Part shown: positions 56,735 through 64,000 of the stretch, one piece after another
How the letters are laid out: every line of letters starts with the position of its first letter
Position numbering within the stretch: the stretch's first letter is position 1
Assembly (NCBI RefSeq): GCF_000227745.2
Contig: NC_018012.1
Coordinates: 1,054,001 to 1,118,000, forward strand
Direction: 5' to 3'
Length of the DNA: 64,000 bases
Origin: Thiocystis violascens DSM 198
Lineage (GTDB): Bacteria; Pseudomonadota; Gammaproteobacteria; Chromatiales; Chromatiaceae
Notes under the pieces: model-generated
Databases searched by the model: none
What the model saw: only the letters and a program-made list of their open reading frames with translations
Told to the model about the DNA's origin: nothing
Translations under genes and position numbers: made by a program

Positions 56735-58780
56735 TCAGCCGTCGCCCTGGACCACGCGGACCACCAGACATTTCTGGCCTCGGCTCCGCAGGTTCCCGCA
56801 CCAGTCCGCGGCCGCGCGCTGGCTGTCCCATCCCATGACGCGCAGCCGGTAGAAGTCGTCGCGCGTGTCGCCAAAACGCGCACGGCTGATCGCGAGCCTC
56901 AGATTTTTGAGCATGGCTGCATACTTGCGCATGAAGACCTCGCTGTCTTCCCGCACGCGATCCAGCGAACGTCCGGCCAGCACCTGCACATCCCAGCGGT
57001 AATCGGGGAGTGGCGGAAGCCGAATTTCCAAGAGTTCCGTGTCCGGTTCGGGCGTCGCGGGTAGCAGGGTATCCACGATGTCGGTCATCGCCGCGTCTTC
57101 GGTCTCGTCTCCCATGAACGGCGCGTCCCGATCGTCTGGCGTGTCCAGCGACTCCAGGGTGTCCGCTGCGTCCGTTGTTTCCGCTGCCGCCATCGGCTCC
57201 AGGTTAACCGCCGTCTCAGGCGTTCCCGCTGCCTCGCTCGGCTTCAGATTCTCCGCCGCCTCCGCTGCCTCCGCTGTGCCCGCTGCGGCCATCGGCTCCA
57301 GGTTATCCGCCGTCTCCGGCGCTCCCGCTACCTCCGACGACTCCGGTGGTCCCGGCTCGTCCGCCGGCTCCATTGTGTCCATTGTGCCCGCTGTCTCGCC
57401 TGCCTCCAGATTGTCCGCCGTCTCCGGCATTCCCGCTGCCTCCACCGTTTCCAGTGGGTCCGGCTCGTCCACCAGCGCCAGGGTGTCCGCTACCTCTGTT
57501 GTCTCCAGTATGCCCGCTGTCTCGCTCGGCTTCAGGCTGTCCGCCGCATCCGTCGTTCCCGCTGTCGCCAACGGCTCCAGTGAATCCAGCTCGTCTACCG
57601 GCTCCGGCTTGGCCGGCACGCTGATGTCGGCGCTGAACGGCTCAGGATTCGGCACCCCCTGCCCGGTACCGGGCAGGAGTTCGGCGAGTCCGTTCCGCCA
57701 GGGCGCGTCTGGCAGCCGGAGAGACAACAGGAGTGCGATCGACAGAGCCAGAAGCAGCAGAAGCGGCGCGAGCAAGCGTGTCCGTCGCTTCGGCACGCGG
57801 GGGCGAAAGAGTTCATCGAACACCTGCGTATCCTGCTGGCGCCCGGCCTCCCAGGTTTCGTCATAGAGCAGCGACGAAGGATCCATGAGCCAAGCCTGGA
57901 TGCGTGTGCACATCCGGTCGCGCTCGCTTGTCATACGCTCCTGGCGGGTCCGGAAAGACCAGCCATTGTCCGGTTGTTGATGTTCTTCGTGCCCCAACAG
58001 CCATTCCGCGGCCAGATCCAGATAGGCCTGGCTGACATCGCACTGCAGGCAGTGCGTCAATAACGGCTGGCCGCGCTCGGCTGCATCCCGGACCGCATCG
58101 TCGAACGGAATCTCGGTCAGCAACATGATGTGTCCATAATCCTGCCGCAGGGTGTTGACCAGCGCCTGATCGGATGTGCTCGGGGTGCGCCGGACGAGCA
58201 GCAGATGCACGCCGAGCAACGGTTGCTGGAGACCGGCGCGCAGGCGGCCGATGGTCTTGAGCAGGGTGGGCAGACTTTCGAGGACGAAGGATTCACAGGG
58301 AACGGGCAACAGAATCTTGTGCGCGGCGGCCAGTGCATTGAGGGTGAGCAGCCCCACGGAGGGCGGACAATCGATCACGATGTCATCGAAACGGAAGGGG
58401 AGCGAGGGCAGCGTCGCCAGCGCCTGATGCAGCCGGGTTCGACTGTCGCCCAGTAGCGCCAGCTCGCTTTCGATGCCGCTCAGACCGGGACCGGCGGGTA
58501 CCAGAAAGAGATCCGGGATCTCGGTCGCGGTCATCATCTCGCGGGTCAGGTTCGCTTCGCGCAGCATGCGTTCCGTGCCGCCCGCCAGGACACCGGACAT
58601 CAGGGTCAAACCGGCCTGTCCCTGCGGATCCAGATCCATCAGCAGGACGGTGCGGCCCGCGGCCACCAGCGCGATGGAGAGATTGAGCGCCGTGGTGCTC
58701 TTGCCGACGCCGCCTTTCTGACTGGCGATGGCGATGACTTCCGGCGAGGCGAGACGCGGATCAGCGAGCGTTCGATTCAT
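56735..58780 (-). CDS. ParA ATPase fused to TM segment, acidic repeat and SPOR domain
   Basis: 681 residues from the ATG at 58780; a longer open frame lies antiparallel to nothing conserved and overlaps the next gene upstream. Residues 12-270 are a ParA domain: ASQKGGVGKSTTALNLS, LLMDLDPQGQAGLTLM and IVIDCPPSVGLLTLNAL. A linker precedes one TM helix (about 334-354, RLLAPLLLLLALSIALLL). Residues 390-590 are a low-complexity Glu/Ala/Thr/Pro repeat (ETADNLEPMAAAG-like units). The last 85 residues (YRWDVQVLAG... YRLRVMGW... RSRGQKCLVVRV) fit a SPOR fold, which binds denuded peptidoglycan. Cytosolic ATPase and periplasmic septal-wall binding would thus be in one chain. Confidence 0.8.
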   Translation of the reverse strand: MNRTLADPRLASPEVIAIASQKGGVGKSTTALNLSIALVAAGRTVLLMDLDPQGQAGLTLMSGVLAGGTERMLREANLTREMMTATEIPDLFLVPAGPGLSGIESELALLGDSRTRLHQALATLPSLPFRFDDIVIDCPPSVGLLTLNALAAAHKILLPVPCESFVLESLPTLLKTIGRLRAGLQQPLLGVHLLLVRRTPSTSDQALVNTLRQDYGHIMLLTEIPFDDAVRDAAERGQPLLTHCLQCDVSQAYLDLAAEWLLGHEEHQQPDNGWSFRTRQERMTSERDRMCTRIQAWLMDPSSLLYDETWEAGRQQDTQVFDELFRPRVPKRRTRLLAPLLLLLALSIALLLSLRLPDAPWRNGLAELLPGTGQGVPNPEPFSADISVPAKPEPVDELDSLEPLATAGTTDAADSLKPSETAGILETTEVADTLALVDEPDPLETVEAAGMPETADNLEAGETAGTMDTMEPADEPGPPESSEVAGAPETADNLEPMAAAGTAEAAEAAENLKPSEAAGTPETAVNLEPMAAAETTDAADTLESLDTPDDRDAPFMGDETEDAAMTDIVDTLLPATPEPDTELLEIRLPPLPDYRWDVQVLAGRSLDRVREDSEVFMRKYAAMLKNLRLAISRARFGDTRDDFYRLRVMGWDSQRAAADWCGNLRSRGQKCLVVRVVQGDG

Positions 58781-59291
58781 GGCGGTGTCCCTCGCTGACG
58801 GAGGGAGTGTCGGTAATGAGACTTTCCAGACCCTGGCGCTTGCGTCCGAGACGCGAGATGCGCGTCCCTTCGATGGGCTGCGGGGGAGGCTGATCGAAGA
58901 CTGGCGGTTCGGTCGGTGCCGGATGGCTGTCCTCGACGATCCAGGGCGCGAAACCGGTGTGGATGCGCGGTGGTGGATCCCGCCGTGCGCTCGCAACCGT
59001 GAAGCGTTCGTTCGGCTGCCCGGCCAGTTCGTCATACAAGGCGGCCTGGCGTCGCATGAGCTGCTGACGCGGGGGCGGCCGCCAGACGCCCAGTTCCAGC
59101 GTGAGCGGGTCGTGAGGATCTTGATTGGACGTTGGCGGACGCATGGAGACCTGTCGCGGATTGGCCGGTGGGGACCGCGGCGATGCCCGCGCGGAGACGC
59201 GCCGCGCGCGCCACTGGCGCCATCTTAGCAGTAACAGGGCCATGAGCGCGGCTCCCGCCAGAACGTTCAGGATGACGGCTGGAATGTTCAT
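58761..59291 (-). CDS. Uncharacterised small membrane protein upstream of ParA-SPOR
   Basis: 176 residues from the ATG at 59291. One N-terminal TM helix (MNIPAVILNVLAGAALMALL), then a basic, proline-rich cytoplasmic tail with the conserved-looking segments PPPRQQLMRRQAALYDELAG and ISRLGRKRQGLESLI. It overlaps the ParA-SPOR start by 20 nt, so it is translationally coupled to it. Not recognised as a known family. It may anchor or regulate the ATPase; inference from coupling only. Confidence 0.65.
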   Translation of the reverse strand: MNIPAVILNVLAGAALMALLLLRWRQWRARRVSARASPRSPPANPRQVSMRPPTSNQDPHDPLTLELGVWRPPPRQQLMRRQAALYDELAGQPNERFTVASARRDPPPRIHTGFAPWIVEDSHPAPTEPPVFDQPPPQPIEGTRISRLGRKRQGLESLITDTPSVSEGHRHESNAR

Positions 59292-59533
59292 CGCAATGCG
59301 CGCACGACCCGAACGGCAGCCGGATTTTTCGCGAAACAGATATCGAAGGAAGCGCGCCAGCATGAATCCATGTCGTGAACCGTCGGAGTTTACAAAGGTT
59401 GCGAGTCTCTGCTGCCGCACAACGGATGGACGAAGAATCCGCCGCTCGGCGGCAACCGGTTCCGCCAGGGCGGCAACTCGGATCATTATATAAAAATACG
59501 CCTGTCTCGCCCCCGAAATCGACGGCTGGCGTT

Positions 59534-60202
59534 TCACTTCTCCAGAACATCCAGGGACAGTGGATACACCTCCTCGACCGCGAAGGGCTCGTCCGCGTCC
59601 GGGTCGACGCTGACCCAGATGCCGCCGACGACGGGCGAGCCCGGCACCTCGGCCCTGACGAAACGCGGGAAGGGCAATCCGGTGCCGGGATCGATCAGGG
59701 GTCGGTCATGCTTGAAACCATGCGTGTCGCCATGAATCAGCAGGACCGGCCCCGCATACTCCGCCATCAGCCGTACCAGCGCGCGTCTTGTCGCGGCAAA
59801 GCCGCGCGGTGAACGGTTCATGTGAAAGAACGGATCGGCGTGGAACAGCAGCACCATTGCCCGCGCGCCTCGCTCGTTGGCCAAACGAGCCGCGCGACGC
59901 AAGGCGGCGCGGTTGACCTTATCGCGTCGTTTGAACTCGTCCATCGCGGCCGGGTCGTCCTCGCGATATCCATTGTCGGCGCAGGGCGTGCTGCCACTTT
60001 TGATGTCGCCAAGATGGACCAGAAACGGCGTCCACTGGACGATCGCGGCCACGAACAGCCGTTGTAACTGCGGCATTTCGGCTGGCGCATAGGGCGCGTC
60101 GCCAGTGGCGAAGAAGCGCAGGGGCGCGGCGGACGCGGGCGTTGCGGCGCATCCCAGCAGCACGAGGAACAGGATGTGGTGTAGGCGCGAAAATCCATGC
60201 AT
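59534..60202 (-). CDS. Metallophosphoesterase-like protein with internal deletion
   Basis: 222 residues against about 310-330 for the family as I know it. A signal peptide (ILFLVLLGCAATPASA) is followed by RFFATGDAPYA and FLVHLGDIKSGSTPCADNGY. The expected GDNEWTDC metal/catalytic block and about 100 residues after it are missing. The sequence resumes at KVNRAALRRAARLANERGAR and continues AMVLLFHADPFF, VLLIHGDTHGFKHDRPL to the end. The frame is intact across the joint, so this is a clean in-frame deletion; activity is doubtful. Confidence 0.75.
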   Translation of the reverse strand: MHGFSRLHHILFLVLLGCAATPASAAPLRFFATGDAPYAPAEMPQLQRLFVAAIVQWTPFLVHLGDIKSGSTPCADNGYREDDPAAMDEFKRRDKVNRAALRRAARLANERGARAMVLLFHADPFFHMNRSPRGFAATRRALVRLMAEYAGPVLLIHGDTHGFKHDRPLIDPGTGLPFPRFVRAEVPGSPVVGGIWVSVDPDADEPFAVEEVYPLSLDVLEK

Positions 60203-60333
60203 AAGCGTCGTTGCCTCGCGAATGCGGCCGCCGGGAAACCCGATGCATCATGCCCGCCCGCCGGTCGCGGCGCAATTCTTAACGGATCCGCGCGGGTCGG
60301 ACAAACCACGGGGGCGAGGTATAGAATCCAGTC

Positions 60334-61323
60334 ATGACCACATCCAATCCAACCCCCTATGCCAATCTCACCCCGGATCTCGTGCTCGATGCGGTGGAGA
60401 GTCTCGGACTCCTGACCGATGGGCGTCTGCTGGCGCTGAACAGCTATGAAAACCGGGTCTATCAGGTCGGTCTCGATGAATCCACGCCGGTCATCGCCAA
60501 GTTCTACCGACCGGAACGCTGGAGCGACGAGGCCATCCTGGAGGAGCATGCCTTCACCCTGACCCTGGCCGAACACGAAATTCCGGCCGTCCCGCCGTCG
60601 ATCATCGCGGGTCGCACCCTGCATGCATTCGGCGGCCACCGCTTCTCGCTGACCCCGCGCCGGGGCGGACGCACGCCGGAGTTGGAAGACGCGACGGTGC
60701 TGGAATGGATCGGACGCTTCATCGGACGCATCCATGCCGTCGGGGCCATCGCGCCCTTCGCGCATCGTCCGACCCTCGACATCGACAGTTTCGGCACCGA
60801 ACCGCGCGATTTTCTGCTGGCCAACGACTGGATTCCGAGCGACCTGCTGCCCGCCTATGCCAGCGTGGTCGATCAGGCGCTTCAGGGCGTGCGGGCCTGC
60901 TATGCGCGCGCCGGTTCGGTCCAATCCATCCGGCTGCACGGCGACTGTCATCTCGGCAATCTGCTCTGGACCGACGCCGGACCGCACTTCGTCGACTTCG
61001 ACGACGCCCGCATGGGGCCGGCGGTGCAGGATCTGTGGATGCTGCTCTCGGGCGAGCGCGGCGAGATGAGCCGTCAGCTTGCCGACGTGCTGGCCGGTTA
61101 CGAGGATTTTCAGGAATTCGACCCGCGCGAGCTGCATCTGATCGAGGCGCTACGCACCCTACGCATCATTCACCATGCCGCCTGGCTCGCCCGCCGCTGG
61201 GAGGATCCGGCCTTTCCGGCGGCCTTCACCTGGTTCGGCAACCAGCATTATTGGCAGAACCATATCCTGCAACTGCGCGAACAGATCGCGGCCATGGAAG
61301 AAGGGCCGCTCTGGTCCGCCTGA
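60334..61323 (+). CDS. srkA: Stress-response serine/threonine kinase SrkA (YihE)
   Basis: 329 residues, the normal length. APH/ChoK-type kinase fold: LLALNSYENRVYQVGLDES (nucleotide loop), VIAKFYRPERWSDEAILEEH (Lys), the catalytic loop SIRLHGDCHLGNLLW and HFVDFDDARMGPAVQDLWML. E. coli SrkA protects from stress-induced death by countering MazEF. Upstream is the divergent phosphoesterase-like gene. Confidence 0.94.
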   Translation: MTTSNPTPYANLTPDLVLDAVESLGLLTDGRLLALNSYENRVYQVGLDESTPVIAKFYRPERWSDEAILEEHAFTLTLAEHEIPAVPPSIIAGRTLHAFGGHRFSLTPRRGGRTPELEDATVLEWIGRFIGRIHAVGAIAPFAHRPTLDIDSFGTEPRDFLLANDWIPSDLLPAYASVVDQALQGVRACYARAGSVQSIRLHGDCHLGNLLWTDAGPHFVDFDDARMGPAVQDLWMLLSGERGEMSRQLADVLAGYEDFQEFDPRELHLIEALRTLRIIHHAAWLARRWEDPAFPAAFTWFGNQHYWQNHILQLREQIAAMEEGPLWSA

Positions 61324-61366
61324 GATTCTCCGATGGCCCCTGCCGCGCGCGGGCGTGTCCGGGCAG

Positions 61367-61603
61367 TTACGCCCGCGCCGACTGCTCGTCATGCCGACAG
61401 TGCCGTTTGATGCAACTCATGACATAGTGAACGAACGTGGCGCCAACGGCGAGGAAGACGACGCTCGTGATGCCGGCGCGCGGCAGGAGCGAGGTCATGG
61501 ACAGACCGAGCATCAACCAGGTGACGAAGGCGATGACGCTGGTCAGGATGAATATGACGGCAAAGGTCCAGGCCGGGGGGTTGCATTTGGGGCAGAGGTT
61601 CAT
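61367..61603 (-). CDS. Small membrane protein
   Basis: 78 residues. MNLCPKCNPPAWTFAVIF start with a CPKC pair, then two TM helices (TFAVIFILTSVIAFVTWLML and ITSVVFLAVGATFVHYVMS). Cys, His and basic residues lie at the C-terminus (CIKRHCRHD). Not recognised. Convergent with srkA, 43 nt apart. A coding role is likely from the TM pattern and composition. Confidence 0.6.
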   Translation of the reverse strand: MNLCPKCNPPAWTFAVIFILTSVIAFVTWLMLGLSMTSLLPRAGITSVVFLAVGATFVHYVMSCIKRHCRHDEQSARA

Positions 61604-61891
61604 GCTGGATCACTCGTTATTAGGTTCTCGGATGGAACCCGTTGACGCTGTCCCTAGACTGACATGGATGTGATGCGCGGAAAGGATAGTCGGGCTCCGC
61701 CTGCCCGATGACACCCATAACCGCATTTGCTCCGATCACCAGGCGTTCGTGCCGACCTGGCCGATCGCTCAAAAAAAACGCAAAGCACACTGGACGCACC
61801 TTTAGCTTAGAACTCTTCCCGACAGAAAACGCATTGAAATGGATCAATCCCCAAAAAATTAAGAAGCCCGGCGAGAGACAGGCAATGTCGC

Positions 61892-63154
61892 ATGACTGAC
61901 CGAATCGAGTCACGCCAACGGCTCGCGCGGATCCTGGCCGTAGCGCTCCAGTCGGTCGAGGGCCGCGCGGCGGTGCGTCGCGCGCTGGCCGCCCGACCGA
62001 TCGCCGGACCGGTCTGGCTCTGCGCCATCGGCAAGGCGGCAGAGTCGATGGCGCTGGGCGCGTGCGACAGCCTGGGCGCGACCGGTTCTGGCGGATTGCT
62101 GATCACCAAATCCGGGCATCTGAGCCAGTCCCGGCTCGGCTGTCTTGGAATCGAGTCCCTGGTCGGCGGCCATCCGATCCCCACCGCCGCCAGTCTGGAC
62201 GCGGGCGCGCGCCTGCTCGCCGCGCTCCGGGAGGCGCCGCCCGACGCCACCCTGCTCTTTCTGCTCTCGGGCGGTGCGTCGAGTCTGGTCGAGGTGCCGG
62301 TTGCGGGGTTCGATCTTGCGGATCTACAACGCCTGAATCGCTGGCTGCTCGGCAGCGGACTGCCCATTGATGAGATGAATCTGGTCCGTAAATCGGTCTC
62401 GCGGATCAAGGCTGGCGGGTTGCTGGGACTCGTCGCCGACCGACCGCTTCGGCAACTGGCGATCTCCGATGTGCCCGGCGACCGTCCTGGCGTCATCGGC
62501 TCGGGTCTGTTGACGCCCGAGCCGGATCTGGCGCGGCGGGCGCGTCATCTGGATCTCCCCGACTGGCTGGCGGACTGGGTCCGGCATGGATTGACCGAGC
62601 GCGCCAGCTCCGACCGCCTGACTCCGGCGACTTCGCCCGACCGCCCACCCACCATGGAATTGGTCGCCACCCTGGCAACCGCCATGAGCGCGGCGCTGGA
62701 GGCCGCCCGGCGGGAAGGCGTAACGGCGTATCGACACGAGTCACTCGTTCAGGGCGATGCCGCCGAGCGCGGTCGCGCGCTGGCCCACACCCTGATGAAA
62801 GGTCCGTCCGGTCTGCATATCTGGGGCGGAGAGACGACCGTGCGTTTGCCGGAATCGCCTGGACGTGGCGGGCGCAACCAGCACCTGGCCCTGGCGGCGG
62901 CGGTCGAACTCGCGGGCCGGGCCGACTGTCTGCTGCTGAGCGCGGGCACCGATGGGACCGACGGGCCCACGGACGATGCCGGCGCCCTGGTCGACGGCGG
63001 AACCCTCGGGCGCGCGCAACTGGCGGGCCTCGACGCGCTGGACTGTCTGGAGCGCGCCGATGCGGGGCGTCTGCTGGAGTCGAGCGGCGATTTGATCGAC
63101 ACCGGACCGACCGGCACCAATGTGATGGACCTGATTCTTGGACTGAAACTGTGA
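61892..63154 (+). CDS. Glycerate 2-kinase (DUF4147/MOFRL type)
   Basis: 420 residues. Class II glycerate kinase (GckA/TtuD): GPVWLCAIGKAAESMA, GGHPIPTAASLDAGARLLAA, LFLLSGGASSLVEVP, ISDVPGDRPGVIGSG and the C-terminal MOFRL domain with PGRGGRNQHLALAAA and SAGTDGTDGPTDDAGALVDG. Phosphorylates D-glycerate, likely to 2-phosphoglycerate, fitting salvage from photorespiration or tartronate pathways. The 288-nt upstream gap (61604-61891) holds no gene and is relatively AT-rich near its end. Confidence 0.93.
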   Translation: MTDRIESRQRLARILAVALQSVEGRAAVRRALAARPIAGPVWLCAIGKAAESMALGACDSLGATGSGGLLITKSGHLSQSRLGCLGIESLVGGHPIPTAASLDAGARLLAALREAPPDATLLFLLSGGASSLVEVPVAGFDLADLQRLNRWLLGSGLPIDEMNLVRKSVSRIKAGGLLGLVADRPLRQLAISDVPGDRPGVIGSGLLTPEPDLARRARHLDLPDWLADWVRHGLTERASSDRLTPATSPDRPPTMELVATLATAMSAALEAARREGVTAYRHESLVQGDAAERGRALAHTLMKGPSGLHIWGGETTVRLPESPGRGGRNQHLALAAAVELAGRADCLLLSAGTDGTDGPTDDAGALVDGGTLGRAQLAGLDALDCLERADAGRLLESSGDLIDTGPTGTNVMDLILGLKL

Positions 63155-63238
63155 CCGAAATCCGGATGTCACGACCGGCGCATCCAGGTCATAATGTCCG
63201 GGAACGCCAAATTCCTGGAACGCTAGCGACATCCGCTC

Positions 63239-63886
63239 ATGACCGAACAACCCAGCCAGCGCCATCCCACCGAGATCAACCTCCACGCCAAGTCGCGTCT
63301 GCTCACCATCGTCTTCGATGACGGCGCCTCGTTCGATTTGCCCTGCGAATATCTTCGGGTCTTTTCGCGGGCCGCCGAGGTGCGCACCCTGAACCGGCCG
63401 GTCACGGGCAAGGAAACCGTCAACATCCTCGCGATCGAGCCTCAGGGTCAGTACGCCGTGCGCATCCTCTTCGATGACGGACACGACACCGGCATCTATT
63501 CGTGGGACACGCTCTACCGGCTTGGGCAGGAGAAAGCGCGCAACTGGTCGGATTATCTCGCGAAACTGGAACAGATCGGCTACCGACGGGCCGAGCCGGA
63601 ACAGGGCGAGAAACGCATCCGGCTGCTCTATTTCGCCTGGCTGGCCCACAAGCTGCGCAAGGAATCCGAGGAGTTGACGGTTCCGGCGGAGGTCGGGGAT
63701 ATCGCGTCGCTGATACGCTGGCTCGGGTCGCGCAAACGCGGCGCGGCGGTGCTGTTCGAGGCTGGGCGAGTTCGGGTAACGATCAACAAGCAGTTCAGCG
63801 AACCCTTCACCAAACTGCATGACGGCGACGAGGTCGGGATCGTACCGACCTCCCCCACTCCGCCGGCGACTCCCGACCTGATCTGA
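63239..63886 (+). CDS. DUF971 domain fused to a MoaD/ThiS-like domain
   Basis: 215 residues. Residues 8-105 are DUF971 (the N-terminal domain of gamma-butyrobetaine hydroxylases, also found in Fe-S cluster-related proteins): HPTEINLHAKSRLLTIVFDD, LPCEYLRVFSRAAEVR, YAVRILFDDGHDTGIYSWD. Residues 125-203 are MoaD-like: IRLLYFAWLAHKLRKESEEL, VTINKQF and LHDGDEVGIVPT. The chain ends SPTPPATPDLI and lacks the diglycine needed for sulfur transfer. Convergent with the NUDIX gene (1 nt gap). Confidence 0.85.
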   Translation: MTEQPSQRHPTEINLHAKSRLLTIVFDDGASFDLPCEYLRVFSRAAEVRTLNRPVTGKETVNILAIEPQGQYAVRILFDDGHDTGIYSWDTLYRLGQEKARNWSDYLAKLEQIGYRRAEPEQGEKRIRLLYFAWLAHKLRKESEELTVPAEVGDIASLIRWLGSRKRGAAVLFEAGRVRVTINKQFSEPFTKLHDGDEVGIVPTSPTPPATPDLI

Positions 63887-63887
63887 C

Positions 63888-64000
63888 TTATCCGAGCGAG
63901 CAGGCCAGCGCCCGGATGGCGTCGCGATTGGTCCAGGATCCGGTGAGCCGGGCCGCGGCCTCGGCCGAAAGCCAGCGGTATTCCAGATGCTCGCGCGGGT
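63888..64000 (-). CDS. NUDIX hydrolase C-terminal fragment (NudB-like)
   Basis: Only the last 37 codons are in the window: PREHLEYRWLSAEAAARLTG followed by SWTNRDAIRALACSLG and TAA at 63888. The EHxEYRWL and N-x-x-A-I pattern is the C-terminal signature of dihydroneopterin triphosphate diphosphatase and similar NUDIX enzymes. The NUDIX box itself lies outside, so the assignment is provisional. Confidence 0.6.
   Translation of the reverse strand, partial: PREHLEYRWLSAEAAARLTGSWTNRDAIRALACSLG

Noticed and set aside
57039..57866. Plus-strand Ser/Ala/Pro-rich frame opposite the acidic repeat
   Set aside because: It is the reverse complement of the Glu/Ala-rich repeat of the ParA-SPOR protein, whose flanking domains are clearly coded on the minus strand.
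59818..61137. Minus-strand open frame of 439 codons
   Set aside because: Overlaps srkA in antisense and the phosphoesterase in another frame; no family resemblance.

Overview
The window is a piece of a high-GC gammaproteobacterial chromosome. Gene order (ybeL-like gene divergent from leuS-lptE-holA; fabA, proS, folE, ilvBHC, htpX, srkA) and content point to a purple sulfur bacterium or close relative (Chromatiales, Chromatiaceae-like). This placement is an inference from gene content; no rRNA or photosynthesis gene is present to confirm it.

Layout. (1) 1-5.7 kb, minus strand: two PstS-type phosphate-binding proteins, glycogen phosphorylase and a PPK2 polyphosphate kinase, a phosphate and storage-polymer block. 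(2) 6-12.9 kb, plus strand: MaoC-phosphotransacetylase fusion, acetate kinase, FabI, a DUF3141 protein with a PHA-synthase-like nucleophile, and an HSL-type alpha/beta hydrolase. (3) 13-22.4 kb: a ZIP-like membrane protein with two inserted cyclic-nucleotide-binding folds, Uma2, proA, holA, lptE, leuS and a zinc-ribbon protein. (4) 22.8-30.6 kb: ClpC/ClpA-like unfoldase, acyl-CoA synthetase, tRNA-Ala(GGC) and tRNA-Glu(TTC) with visible promoter and terminator, htpX, a PHB-depolymerase-type esterase and folE. (5) 30.6-38.5 kb: ilvB, ilvH and ilvC, with about 4.3 kb of lower-GC accessory DNA between ilvH and ilvC. That DNA holds a hicB split by an IS1-family element, a HicB-like fragment, a decayed DUF4160 gene next to DUF2442, DUF1877, DUF29 and cassette-like boundary motifs. 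(6) 38.7-50 kb: PilZ protein, proS, fabA, holC, a large hybrid histidine kinase with an HD-GYP regulator, and a Deg protease. (7) 50.5-53.8 kb: an IS5-family element that has cut the end of a cytochrome c gene, a tetraheme NapC/NirT-like protein, and cbiB. (8) 53.9-59.3 kb: three ParA/MinD-type ATPases among membrane proteins, one of them a ParA-TM-acidic repeat-SPOR fusion. (9) 59.5-64 kb: an internally shortened phosphoesterase, srkA, glycerate kinase, a DUF971-MoaD-like fusion and the end of a NUDIX gene.

The most distinctive genome-scale signal is a family of six 86-89 bp intergenic elements bounded by TTTAAACCGCGTC / GACGCGGTTTAAA. Other small inverted-repeat families occur as well. Several elements sit exactly on gene ends and supply the stop codon of the upstream gene (lptE, ilvB, proS, htpX, the esterase, holC, the histidine kinase). 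The best candidates for undescribed protein systems are the ParA-SPOR cluster and the cyclic-nucleotide-fold ZIP protein.
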